A model generated the notes under the pieces. It did no database searches. It was given only the letters and a program-made list of their open reading frames with translations, and was not told where the DNA came from. A program made the position numbers and the translations under genes. A stretch of DNA of 42,354 nucleotides, taken from assembly GCA_022509045.1 (NCBI GenBank), contig JAFLTZ010000008.1, positions 1 through 42,354 of the forward strand, written 5' to 3'. Position 1 is the first letter of the stretch; every line of letters starts with the position of its first letter. Origin of the DNA: Muribaculaceae bacterium. Lineage in GTDB: Bacteria; Bacteroidota; Bacteroidia; Bacteroidales; Muribaculaceae. This document shows, piece by piece, positions 19,623-28,983 of the stretch.

Positions 19623-22600
19623 ATGTTATTTAAACGTATTATCTCATTTGTCATTCTTATTTCAATGACAATGCTTTCTATGGTTTATTCACAAACCAAA
19701 ACTCAAAAAAATGCAGTTGTAGAAGTAATAGCGAAGTCTGTACCAGCAAATATGGGTATAGACAAACCGCGCGTAAAACAATTCGCAATTCTCCCTACAA
19801 AAAAAACAATTAATTTAGATATGGGAGGGAGTTTCTCATATATTCCATTCACCGACGAATATTTGTCGAATCTCAAGTCTGATATTCTTAAAACACTCGG
19901 CGCATCTTATAGCAGCTATAAAGTAAATCTCACTGTGAATGGTAAGGCTCCTAATAAATACTATTATAATTTCTCCAAACAAGATAATCGTGCCGGAGAA
20001 CCTTATTTTGTAAAACATCTTAATCAACCTAATGAATTCAAAAAAGGGCTTGATGGCAACATTATAGCACTTTGGCAAAGCCACGGGTGGTATTTTGAAC
20101 CAAAACTCAATCGATGGGAGTGGCAACGTGCCCGCATTTTCCAAACTGTGGAAGACCTATATACGCAAAGTTACGTAATGCCCTTTCTTATGCCAATGCT
20201 CGAAAATGCCGGTGCATATGTAATGAGTCCCCGCGAACGAGACACAAACACTGTAGAGATTATCATCGATAACGATAATTTATTTGCTCAAGGATCATAT
20301 TCGAAATTTAACAGTAATAAAAAATGGAACACTGGCAAAACTCCCGGATTTGCATACTCTCGTAAAGAATATCACGAAAATGAAAATCCTTTTACCGAGG
20401 GAACTTTTGAAAGTATAGAGTCAGACTCCGATACTAAAAATAACGCTAAAGCCACATGGAATGCTTCTATACCAGAAGCTGGCAATTATGCGGTATATGT
20501 ATCTTACGCAACTGTACCAAACAGCACTACAAACGCAATTTATACCGTTAACCACCTTGGAGGAAGCGATAGTTTTAGCATTAATCAAAAAATGGGAGGC
20601 GGGACTTGGATTTATCTCGGTCATTTTCAATTTGCAAAAGGAGAACAACAGCTTCCAATTGTAGAATTATCAAATTATACGGGAAACGACGGTGAAATTG
20701 TAACTGCTGATGCTGTAAAAATTGGTGGTGGTATGGGAAATATCGCTCGTAAATTCAATGTTGAAAGTATAAGTAAAGCAAATGCAGAACTTGCTCCCGC
20801 AAAACGAATCAACATTCCCGATATCGACTTTGATTATCAAATAAGCCGCTACCCCCGCTTCGTTGAAGGTGCACGATATTGGTTGCAATGGGCAGGTATG
20901 CCTGATTCGGTATATACCCCTTCTGAAAATGCGAATGACTATACCGACGATTACCGTTGTCGCGGTCTATGGGTCAATTATCTTGCCGGTGGTAGTAACG
21001 TATTGCCAAATCACAAAGGGCTTAATATCCCAATTGACTTGTCTCTCGCTTTTCACTCCGACGCAGGAACAACTTTAAATGACTCAATTATTGGCACGCT
21101 TGGCATATATTATACCAATAATTTTGACACGTATGTAAATGGCACACCGCGAATTTCATCTCGCAAGCTCACCAACTATATTATGACTCACATCGTAAAT
21201 GACGTAAGATCAAAGTTTGAGCCAAATTGGACCAGACGCGGCATGTGGGATGAAAGCTATTTTGAAGCAAGGGTACCGGAAGTCCCGACTATGCTTCTTG
21301 AGCTTCTCTCTCATCAAAACTTTGCCGACATGAAATACGGTCTTAATCCCGAATTTAGGTTCACTGTGAGCCGTGCCATCTATAAAGGCATGTTGCAATT
21401 CCTTGCCGAACGTGATGGTAGAGAATATCAGGTGCAACCTCTTCCTGTTCATTCATTCGCAATAAAGGCTAAATCTAAAAATTCATTTTCTCTCACTTGG
21501 CAGCCGACGCCCGACACGCTTACTCCCGGAAGTGATGCCGAATTATATTATGTATATGAACGTATAAATGATGGTGCATTCAAATATCTTGCATCAACAA
21601 AAGATAATTCATATTCAGTGACTATTAGTGATAATAATATACACAGCTATCAAATCGTCGCTGTAAATGGAGGTGGTAAGAGTTTCCCTTCAGAAACGCT
21701 TGCACTTGGAGTATCCAACAAAGACAAGGGAAATGTGATGGTTGTAAACGGATTTACCAGAATCAGCGCTCCTGACTGGTTCGATTCCGGTGAAATAGCC
21801 GGTTTTTATGACACTCGCGACCATGGTGTTCCATACATCAAGGATATTAGTTTTATAGGGAGTATGTTTGAATTCCGCCGCGACATTCCATGGATGGATG
21901 ATGATGCTGCAGGATTTGGTGCAAGTCGTGCAAATTATGAAGAAAAAGTGATTGCAGGCAATACATTCGATTATCCATACATTCATGGTAAAGCCATCAT
22001 GAGTGCCGGATATTCATTTGTATCTTCAAGTGTAAAAGCTGTTGAGACCGGAATTGTTAATCTTACAGAGTACAAAAACGTAGATTTAATCCTCGGCAAA
22101 CAAAAGGAAGTAAAAATGGGGCGAGGTGCTGTCCCTAACAAGTATCGAGCATTTACACCAGAGTTGCAGGCAGCAATTAAAGCTCTTACAGCCAACGGCG
22201 GTAACATATTTGTATCCGGAGCTTATGTAGCTACAGACATTTGGGATAATCTGAACACAGACAATGCCTCTGATATCGATTTTGCTAAAAACGTACTTGG
22301 ATATCATTGGAGAGTCGGCCAGGCTTCTGTCGAAGGAAAAGCATATATTGTTCCTTCCCCATTCCGCATGTTCACCACTACTGATTATACTTTCAATAGC
22401 GAACTGAACGAAAATTGCTACATCGTGGAATCTCCGGATTCGTTCTATGCCGCAGATTCCAATGGGTACACATTTATGCGATATACCGAAAATAACCTTG
22501 TCGCCGGCATACTTGTTGACAAAGGATACAAGACTTGCGTTATCGGTTTCCCGTTTGAAACACTCAGCAACGATAACGAACGAACTACTTTAATGACTCA

Positions 22601-22628
22601 AATTTTAGAATTTTTCAATAATAAATAA
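19623..22628 (+). CDS. Secreted multidomain N-acetylmuramoyl-L-alanine amidase
   Basis: A 1001-residue exported protein that should cleave the bond between MurNAc and the stem peptide. Residues 1-23 form a signal peptide. The Amidase_3-type catalytic parts are split. H154 (QSHGWYF) and E177 (TVEDLY) come before a golvesin or xanthan-lyase-like beta domain (about 235-375, with AGNYAVYVSYATVPN). H478 (AFHSDAG) and E560 (LLELLSHQN) come after it. The four residues fit the two histidines, zinc glutamate and catalytic glutamate of this family. A fibronectin type III-like domain (about 610-700) and a C-terminal domain of about 300 unassigned residues follow. It is the first gene of the MurNAc salvage operon. 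Such proteins are sometimes labelled xanthan lyase; the catalytic motifs favour amidase. Confidence 0.8.
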   Translation: MLFKRIISFVILISMTMLSMVYSQTKTQKNAVVEVIAKSVPANMGIDKPRVKQFAILPTKKTINLDMGGSFSYIPFTDEYLSNLKSDILKTLGASYSSYKVNLTVNGKAPNKYYYNFSKQDNRAGEPYFVKHLNQPNEFKKGLDGNIIALWQSHGWYFEPKLNRWEWQRARIFQTVEDLYTQSYVMPFLMPMLENAGAYVMSPRERDTNTVEIIIDNDNLFAQGSYSKFNSNKKWNTGKTPGFAYSRKEYHENENPFTEGTFESIESDSDTKNNAKATWNASIPEAGNYAVYVSYATVPNSTTNAIYTVNHLGGSDSFSINQKMGGGTWIYLGHFQFAKGEQQLPIVELSNYTGNDGEIVTADAVKIGGGMGNIARKFNVESISKANAELAPAKRINIPDIDFDYQISRYPRFVEGARYWLQWAGMPDSVYTPSENANDYTDDYRCRGLWVNYLAGGSNVLPNHKGLNIPIDLSLAFHSDAGTTLNDSIIGTLGIYYTNNFDTYVNGTPRISSRKLTNYIMTHIVNDVRSKFEPNWTRRGMWDESYFEARVPEVPTMLLELLSHQNFADMKYGLNPEFRFTVSRAIYKGMLQFLAERDGREYQVQPLPVHSFAIKAKSKNSFSLTWQPTPDTLTPGSDAELYYVYERINDGAFKYLASTKDNSYSVTISDNNIHSYQIVAVNGGGKSFPSETLALGVSNKDKGNVMVVNGFTRISAPDWFDSGEIAGFYDTRDHGVPYIKDISFIGSMFEFRRDIPWMDDDAAGFGASRANYEEKVIAGNTFDYPYIHGKAIMSAGYSFVSSSVKAVETGIVNLTEYKNVDLILGKQKEVKMGRGAVPNKYRAFTPELQAAIKALTANGGNIFVSGAYVATDIWDNLNTDNASDIDFAKNVLGYHWRVGQASVEGKAYIVPSPFRMFTTTDYTFNSELNENCYIVESPDSFYAADSNGYTFMRYTENNLVAGILVDKGYKTCVIGFPFETLSNDNERTTLMTQILEFFNNK

Positions 22629-22640
22629 TATTACACCATT

Positions 22641-24104
22641 ATGGCTCATTCTATTTATTGCTTTTTACCTTATATTGATAATAATCAAGTAAGCGCAACT
22701 GTGACAGCACTTAAAGCATCTTCAATTAGCAAAATCATCCTCCTTGCAACACCGGAAAGTAAAGGACACGTTGATGGATGCGAAAAGATAGAAATTGATT
22801 CTCTTAATTCTTCTTCTACAATTAAAAAAATTTCAGAAGCGTCCAAAGGCTCTGATTACTTCTTCTTTTATACCAAATATACCACATTAGTGCCGGGGTT
22901 GTTTGCCATTGAACGCATGACTCGACTTGCTGATGACTCAAACGCTGATATGATTTATTCCGACCATTATAATGTGATTGATGGTAAACAATCAAACGCA
23001 CCGGTCATCGACTATCAATTTGGCAGTTTACGCGATGATTTTGATTTCGGTAGTGTGCTCTTGTTCCGTACATCAGCGTTTCAAACAGCAGCCGACTCTA
23101 TGAACCGCGAATTCAAACATGCCGGATTATATGATCTTCGCCTTCGCATTTCTCAAAAAGGTGATATTATGCACATTAACGAATATTTATACACTGATGT
23201 TGAAAACGACACAAGAGCAAGCGGTCAAAAAATATTCGATTATGTTGACCCTCGCAACCGCGACCGCCAGATTGAGATGGAAGTAGCATGTACAGATCAC
23301 CTCAAAGCCATAGGGGGCTACCTCAAACCAGAGTTCACACATATCGATTTTGACAAAGGTGATTTTGAAAATGAAGCATCTGTCATCATACCTGTTAGAA
23401 ATCGTATTCGCACTATTCGCGATGCCATTAACTCAGTACTCAAACAAAAAACAGATTTCAAATACAATCTCATAATTATTGATAATCATAGTACAGACGG
23501 CACATCCGAAGCTATTGAAGAATTCACGTCCGACGAACGTGTTATACATATAATTCCGGACCGCAATGATTTAGGTATTGGCGGTTGCTGGAATCTTGGT
23601 GTACACCATCCAAAATGTGGCAAATTTGCAATACAACTTGACAGCGATGATGTGTATAGTGATGAGAACACTCTTTCCACAATGGTCAATGCATTCTATG
23701 AACAGAATTGTGGAATGTTAGTAGGCACATATATGATGACCAACTTCGATATGGAAATGATTCCACCCGGTATTATTGACCATAAAGAATGGACCCCTGA
23801 AAATGGACGCAACAATGCACTTCGCATCAATGGTTTGGGAGCTCCGCGAGCATTCTATACTCCATTACTTCGCGATGTAAAGGTCCCTAACACAAGTTAC
23901 GGGGAGGATTATGCTCTCGGGCTTGCCATATCAAGAAATTATCAGATTGGCAGAATCTATCATGTGGTATATAACTGCCGTCGTTGGGATGACAATTCGG
24001 ATGCTGCTTTGGATATAACAAAAGTTAATGCCAACAACCTATACAAGGACCGTATCCGCACTTGGGAATTACAAGCACGCATTGCAAAGAATAAACAACA
24101 CTGA
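22641..24104 (+). CDS. Tandem glycosyltransferase family 2 protein
   Basis: A 487-residue soluble protein with no signal peptide or membrane helix. The C-terminal half (from about residue 245) is a clear GT-A fold of family 2: [10 protein letters not shown], then [14 protein letters not shown], then the metal-binding IQLDSDD. A late [12 protein letters not shown] segment could supply the catalytic acidic residues. The N-terminal 230 residues look like a diverged second copy, with [11 protein letters not shown] in place of the usual metal motif, as if the gene arose by duplication. Donor and acceptor are unknown. A glycosyltransferase in a catabolic cell-wall operon is unexpected. Gaps to the flanking genes are 12 and 15 nt. 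Confidence 0.8.
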   Translation: MAHSIYCFLPYIDNNQVSATVTALKASSISKIILLATPESKGHVDGCEKIEIDSLNSSSTIKKISEASKGSDYFFFYTKYTTLVPGLFAIERMTRLADDSNADMIYSDHYNVIDGKQSNAPVIDYQFGSLRDDFDFGSVLLFRTSAFQTAADSMNREFKHAGLYDLRLRISQKGDIMHINEYLYTDVENDTRASGQKIFDYVDPRNRDRQIEMEVACTDHLKAIGGYLKPEFTHIDFDKGDFENEASVIIPVRNRIRTIRDAINSVLKQKTDFKYNLIIIDNHSTDGTSEAIEEFTSDERVIHIIPDRNDLGIGGCWNLGVHHPKCGKFAIQLDSDDVYSDENTLSTMVNAFYEQNCGMLVGTYMMTNFDMEMIPPGIIDHKEWTPENGRNNALRINGLGAPRAFYTPLLRDVKVPNTSYGEDYALGLAISRNYQIGRIYHVVYNCRRWDDNSDAALDITKVNANNLYKDRIRTWELQARIAKNKQH

Positions 24105-24119
24105 TTGACAGTTTAGGAA

Positions 24120-25046
24120 ATGAATACCGCGGTAGATAAGTTATTCAAAGCTCAATTTGCTGATTGGCAACAGGCTCGCGACAATTACGAAGCTTTGAAA
24201 GGTGTCAAATCACGTTTATTCAACATAGATGGTGCGCATATTAAGGTTCAATTCAATCCCGCGCGAATTGTGTCAACTTCTGCTAAAGTTGACACAAAAA
24301 GTATAGGCGAACGCAAGTGTTTTTTATGCGAAGCAAACCGTCCGTCCGTACAAACCGGTATAGAATGGAATTCGGATTATACTATATTAATCAACCCATT
24401 CCCAATCTTTAATAAGCATCTCACTATCCCGTGTAATAATCATATACCTCAACGTATCAGCAATCGTATAATTGATATGTTGATGTTGGCAAAGGCATTG
24501 AGCGATTATACACTTTTCTATAATGGTCCGAGATGTGGCGCTTCTGCCCCCGATCATATGCACTTCCAAGCAGGAAATAAGGGTTTCATGACAATCGAGA
24601 GCGATCTTGAATCATGGGAGAAGGACATCGTAGCAGAGACTGATGATGCCAAATTGCAACAAGTAAACGCACCCCTTTATTCATTTTACTTGGTAACAGG
24701 AGATAATCCCGGGGCTATCTCTGCATTATTTAACATGATTATCAACGCTTTGCCAATCAACGGTGAAGCAGGTGAGGCTATGTTGAATATCTTATGCAAC
24801 TATAACATTGATTATGCTAATTGGAATCTTATAGTAGTGCCCAGAGTAAAACATCGTCCGGATTGCTATTTTGCGGAAGGCGATGAAAAACTTCTAATCA
24901 GCCCTGCATCTGTGGATATGGGTGGTGTATTAATCACTCCCGTTGAAGCTGATTTCAATAAAATTACAGAAGCACACATTCGCAATCTGTTCAAAGAAGT
25001 GTGCTATGACAAGCAAGCATTAAATGAAATAACTACTAAAATATAA
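24120..25046 (+). CDS. DUF4922 protein, GalT/HIT-like nucleotidyltransferase or phosphorylase
   Basis: A 308-residue cytosolic protein that I assign to DUF4922. C67-F-L-C70 in RKCFLCEANRP closely resembles the zinc-binding CFLC of galactose-1-phosphate uridylyltransferase. H146-M-H148-F-Q150 fits the HxHxQ form of the HIT motif found in GalT and GDP-hexose phosphorylases, where the second histidine is the nucleophile. LINPFPIFNKHLTIP matches the segment preceding that motif. It probably transfers or phosphorolyses a nucleoside monophosphate on a sugar, but the sugar is unknown. It sits between a glycosyltransferase and SpoIID (3 nt), hinting that it makes or recycles an activated amino sugar. 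Confidence 0.75.
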   Translation: MNTAVDKLFKAQFADWQQARDNYEALKGVKSRLFNIDGAHIKVQFNPARIVSTSAKVDTKSIGERKCFLCEANRPSVQTGIEWNSDYTILINPFPIFNKHLTIPCNNHIPQRISNRIIDMLMLAKALSDYTLFYNGPRCGASAPDHMHFQAGNKGFMTIESDLESWEKDIVAETDDAKLQQVNAPLYSFYLVTGDNPGAISALFNMIINALPINGEAGEAMLNILCNYNIDYANWNLIVVPRVKHRPDCYFAEGDEKLLISPASVDMGGVLITPVEADFNKITEAHIRNLFKEVCYDKQALNEITTKI

Positions 25047-25049
25047 CTT

Positions 25050-26375
25050 ATGAGCAAGACAACAGAGCCCCAAATTTCGGTAGGTATAATGTCGGCACCG
25101 AAGATCTCATTTCAACTCAGAGGAAATTATCAGGTTAATAACATGCCTATTTGCGGAGAACTATCTGCAACAATACAAAATGGCTTGATTCATTGCGGAA
25201 ATATTTTCGGAGAAGAAATATTATTCATGCCAACTACACCTGAATGCGATTGTTTCGAACTTCATGATGTCACCATAGGGGTAAATTTCCACTGGGAACG
25301 GAAAGAAAATCAAGTATTTCGAGGTGCGCTCAAACTAATAATCGAAAATGGGAATATTACCACTGTTAATATTCTATCTGTGGAAAGTTATCTTGAAAGC
25401 GTGATATCATCCGAAATGAGTGCTACTGCTTCCATTGCTTTACTCAAGGCCCATGCCGTAATATCACGAAGCTGGTTATTGGCTCAAATTGAAAAAAATA
25501 AAACTCTTGCTCAAAACAACACAGAGTACAATACTTGCACTATTACTGATAATGAAATTACACGCTGGTGGGACAGAGAAGACCATGTAAATTTCGATGT
25601 ATGTGCCGATGACCATTGTCAACGTTATCAAGGCATTACCCGTGCCAGCACCCCCACCGTTGTGGAAGCGGTAAAAGAGACACGTGGAGAAGTGTTAATG
25701 GCTGACGGTAAATTATGCGATGCACGTTTTTCAAAATCATGTGGAGGCGTGTATGAAGTGTTTGAAAGCTGCTGGGAACCCGTGCATTACAACTATCTTG
25801 AACCCCGTCTTGATAACACAGATGAAAACAGTTTTCCAGATTTAACAATCGAAGAGAATGCAAAAAAATGGATTTTATCTTCACCTGAAGCATTCTGCAA
25901 TACTACTGATGCAGAGGTTTTGTCGCAAGTTCTCAATAACTATGACCAAGAAACAACAGATTTCTACCGCTGGACTGTAGAATATACTCAAGACGAACTT
26001 AAAGAACTAATTCGCTCTCGTTCAGGAATAGATTACGGCAAAATAAAATCATTAAAATCCATACAACGTGGCACCTCCGGCAGAATTGTACGGCTTGAGA
26101 TTGTTGGCGAGAAGCGTACAATGATAATCGGTAAAGAATTAGAGATTCGTCGCACTCTGTCGCCAAGCCATCTTTATAGTTCTGCCTTTGTTGTTGAAAC
26201 ATCCGGCAGCGATGCCGATGGATATCCGACTAAATTTACTCTTCGTGGAGCAGGTTGGGGACATGGCGTTGGTCTATGTCAAATCGGAGCTGCGGTGATG
26301 GGTAGCAAAGGTTATGATTATAAACAAATACTCCTTCACTATTTCGTTGATGCTGAGATTAAAGAATTATATTAA
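25050..26375 (+). CDS. SpoIID/LytB-domain protein without a signal peptide
   Basis: A 441-residue member of the SpoIID family. In sporulating Firmicutes these enzymes are lytic transglycosylases that leave 1,6-anhydroMurNAc ends on denuded glycan. The catalytic glutamate is E122 (ISSEMSATASIALLKAHA). C185, H189 and C190 in VCADDHCQRYQG match the known zinc site, and RGAGWGHGVGLCQIGA is the C-terminal signature. No signal peptide or membrane helix is present. The upstream gene's stop codon is in frame 3 nt before the ATG, so no longer start exists. The protein is cysteine-rich, suggesting a reducing compartment. It precedes the AmpG gene by 2 nt. Cytosolic action on imported muropeptides is inference. 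Confidence 0.85.
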   Translation: MSKTTEPQISVGIMSAPKISFQLRGNYQVNNMPICGELSATIQNGLIHCGNIFGEEILFMPTTPECDCFELHDVTIGVNFHWERKENQVFRGALKLIIENGNITTVNILSVESYLESVISSEMSATASIALLKAHAVISRSWLLAQIEKNKTLAQNNTEYNTCTITDNEITRWWDREDHVNFDVCADDHCQRYQGITRASTPTVVEAVKETRGEVLMADGKLCDARFSKSCGGVYEVFESCWEPVHYNYLEPRLDNTDENSFPDLTIEENAKKWILSSPEAFCNTTDAEVLSQVLNNYDQETTDFYRWTVEYTQDELKELIRSRSGIDYGKIKSLKSIQRGTSGRIVRLEIVGEKRTMIIGKELEIRRTLSPSHLYSSAFVVETSGSDADGYPTKFTLRGAGWGHGVGLCQIGAAVMGSKGYDYKQILLHYFVDAEIKELY

Positions 26376-26377
26376 AT

Positions 26378-27730
26378 ATGAAAAATATCGAGAAAACAAG
26401 AAACCCATGGGCATGGATTCCTACGCTATATTTTGCTGAAGGTATTCCATATTTTATTGTAAATAATATCTCTGTGCTAATGTTAGCCAAAATGGGAGTA
26501 CCAAATGGTCAGATGGCGTTATTTACCAGCCTTCTATATCTTCCATGGATGATAAAACCTTTTTGGAGTCCTTTTGTTGATATTATCAGGACAAAACGTT
26601 GGTGGATAGTGGCCATGCAGGTAATAATGTCGGCTGCATTTATTTTACTTACACTCACAATACCACATCCGTCGGCAGAGACTATTGCATCGGGAGCAAC
26701 GCCTATAAGCATTTTCACAGTCACATTATTGCTTTTTGTTATAACTGCGTTTGCATCAGCTACTCATGATATTGCAGCCGATGGGTTCTATATGCTTGCA
26801 TTATCCACTAAAAATCAGGCTGCGTTTGTAGGTATTCGCTCAACATTCTATCGACTATCATCAATATTCGGACAAGGTGTACTCGTATTCATTGCCGGAT
26901 ATATTGAAAGCAACGGATTTGACGCATTGAACATACAACCGGGCAACATTCCATTATCTTGGACAATAACAATGTGTGTTACAGCAGTAATATTCAGTAT
27001 TGTAACACTTTATCACACATTCATAATGCCTCGTCCGGATTCTGACCGCCCTAACGTGACATCATCTGATAGCTCCGGAGCAAAAGCGATATTTAAAGAA
27101 TTCGGGAACTCATTTGCCACATTTTTCTCAAAAAAGGGGTTATGGCTGGCAATCGCATTTATGCTTCTTTATCGCCTTCCCGAAGCATTTTTGATAAAAA
27201 TGTGTACTCCATTCCTCGTCGCTTCAAAAGAAGTAGGAGGATTAGGGCTCTCTACCGAAAATGTAGGCATTGTATATGGTACTATTGGTGTTATTTTCCT
27301 AACTGTCGGCGGTATTCTCGGTGGTATATACGCATCAAAAGTCGGATTGAAAAAGTCTTTATGGGTAATGGCCGGATTTATGACACTACCATGCCTCACA
27401 TTCTGTTACCTTGCAGAAATGCAACCCGACAATCTTTGGTATATCAGCATTGCCGTGGCTATAGAACAATTCGGATATGGCTTTGGCTTTACTGCATATA
27501 TGCTTTATATGATGTATTTTTCAGAAGGCAGTTTCAAAACATCCCATTATGCGATATGCACTGCATTTATGGCTATGAGCATGATGATTCCAGGTATGGT
27601 AGCAGGATTCCTGCAAGAATACCTCGGGTATGCAATGTTCTTTTGGATGGTAATAGCTTGTTGCATTGCCACACTAAGCGTGACATATTACGCAGACCGC
27701 AAAATTGACCCAAATTACGGATTAAAATAA
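26378..27730 (+). CDS. ampG: AmpG-like MFS muropeptide permease
   Basis: A 450-residue major facilitator protein with about 12 membrane helices. Its N-terminus (WIPTLYFAEGIPYFIVNNISV) and the segment LPWMIKPFWSPFVDIIRTKRWW are typical of AmpG permeases, which import GlcNAc-anhydroMurNAc and its peptides for recycling. ASATHDIAADGFYML is another family segment. Its position between a SpoIID-type protein and the exo-muramidase supports a cell-wall fragment substrate. Exact specificity (disaccharide or anhydro-sugar) cannot be read from sequence. Confidence 0.82.
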   Translation: MKNIEKTRNPWAWIPTLYFAEGIPYFIVNNISVLMLAKMGVPNGQMALFTSLLYLPWMIKPFWSPFVDIIRTKRWWIVAMQVIMSAAFILLTLTIPHPSAETIASGATPISIFTVTLLLFVITAFASATHDIAADGFYMLALSTKNQAAFVGIRSTFYRLSSIFGQGVLVFIAGYIESNGFDALNIQPGNIPLSWTITMCVTAVIFSIVTLYHTFIMPRPDSDRPNVTSSDSSGAKAIFKEFGNSFATFFSKKGLWLAIAFMLLYRLPEAFLIKMCTPFLVASKEVGGLGLSTENVGIVYGTIGVIFLTVGGILGGIYASKVGLKKSLWVMAGFMTLPCLTFCYLAEMQPDNLWYISIAVAIEQFGYGFGFTAYMLYMMYFSEGSFKTSHYAICTAFMAMSMMIPGMVAGFLQEYLGYAMFFWMVIACCIATLSVTYYADRKIDPNYGLK

Positions 27731-27739
27731 CACTTGACA

Positions 27740-28969
27740 ATGAAAAAAATTATATTCAGCATATTATTTATAGCCTTGACAATAAATCTGTCGGCCATAG
27801 TAAAACCCGGCATTGAAGTTCTGCGAGACAATGAATTTAAACAATTACAAGGTAAACGCGTAGGACTCATTACAAATCCAACAGGTGTGGATAACTCGTT
27901 AAAATCCACAGTTGATATTCTACACGAAGCCCCCGGGGTGGAGCTCGTGGCTTTATACGGACCTGAACATGGAGTGCGTGGAGATGTACACGCAGGTGAC
28001 CATGTGGGTAACAGTATTGACCCTTCTACCGGTGTAAAAGTATATTCACTGTACGGTGCGACTCGTAAACCTACACCCGAAATGCTTAAAGACGTCGATG
28101 TTCTTATTTATGATATTCAAGATAACGGATGTCGCTCATACACATTTATCAGCACAATGGGAGAAGCAATGGAAGCGTGTGCTGAAAATGGGAAGGAATT
28201 TATGGTCCTCGACCGTCCAAATCCTGTTTCAGGCAACAAAGTAGAAGGGAATCTTGCCGAAAAAGGATTTTTCTCTTTTGTCAGCAAATTCCCGATCCCC
28301 TACCTTTACGGACTCACGCCTGGCGAACTTGCCATTATGATTAACAAAGAAAAGATGCTCAAAAATGGCATACAGACGAATCTAACTGTTATTCCAATGG
28401 AAGGTTGGACCCGCGATATGACGTTTGATAAGACAGGAATGCCATGGGTACTCCCCTCTCCTCACATTCCCACAGTAGAATCAGCAATCTATTATCCCGC
28501 ATCAGGCATTTTAGGAGAATTAGGCTACATGTCAATCGGAATTGGCTATACATTACCCTTTCAACTTTTTGCCGCACCCTGGATTAAAGCTGATGAGTTC
28601 GCAAAAAAAATGAATAGTCTTCAGTTGGAAGGTGTATTATTCCGCCCGATTAATATCAAACCATTTTATTCTGTAGGACAAGGGGAAAATCTTGGAGGCG
28701 TACAGATTTATGTTTCTGATTTAGAAAACGTATCGCTCACGCTTATCCAGTTCTATGTCATGCAAGAGTTGGCTAAATTATATCCTGAAAAAGCGACTTT
28801 CGCCAATGCCGATGAAAAAAGATACAGAATGTTTGATTTAGTGTGCGGTTCTAATTATATTCGCGAAAAATTTTCAAAACGACATAAAGTTGAGGATATT
28901 ATCGACTATTGGAATAAGGATGCAGACGCCTTCAAAGAAAAGTCAAGACAATACTATCTTTACAAATAA
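27740..28969 (+). CDS. namZ: Exo-beta-N-acetylmuramidase NamZ (DUF1343, GH171)
   Basis: A 409-residue exported protein of the DUF1343 family. Members from Bacillus subtilis and Tannerella forsythia were shown to remove MurNAc from the non-reducing end of peptidoglycan chains. A signal peptide covers about residues 1-20. Signatures are KRVGLITNPTGVD, LYGPEHGVRGD (E76, a likely catalytic acidic residue), YDIQDNGCRSYTF and VLDRPNPV. I chose the ATG at 27740 over an in-frame TTG at 27734. Periplasmic release of free MurNAc would feed the MurT-like transporter and MurK-MurQ encoded downstream. Confidence 0.88.
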   Translation: MKKIIFSILFIALTINLSAIVKPGIEVLRDNEFKQLQGKRVGLITNPTGVDNSLKSTVDILHEAPGVELVALYGPEHGVRGDVHAGDHVGNSIDPSTGVKVYSLYGATRKPTPEMLKDVDVLIYDIQDNGCRSYTFISTMGEAMEACAENGKEFMVLDRPNPVSGNKVEGNLAEKGFFSFVSKFPIPYLYGLTPGELAIMINKEKMLKNGIQTNLTVIPMEGWTRDMTFDKTGMPWVLPSPHIPTVESAIYYPASGILGELGYMSIGIGYTLPFQLFAAPWIKADEFAKKMNSLQLEGVLFRPINIKPFYSVGQGENLGGVQIYVSDLENVSLTLIQFYVMQELAKLYPEKATFANADEKRYRMFDLVCGSNYIREKFSKRHKVEDIIDYWNKDADAFKEKSRQYYLYK

Positions 28970-28983
28970 TAAATTGATTAACG

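Noticed and set aside
27142..27708. 188-codon ORF in another frame of ampG
   Set aside because: The translation is Arg-, Tyr- and Cys-rich, typical of an out-of-frame reading of a membrane protein gene.
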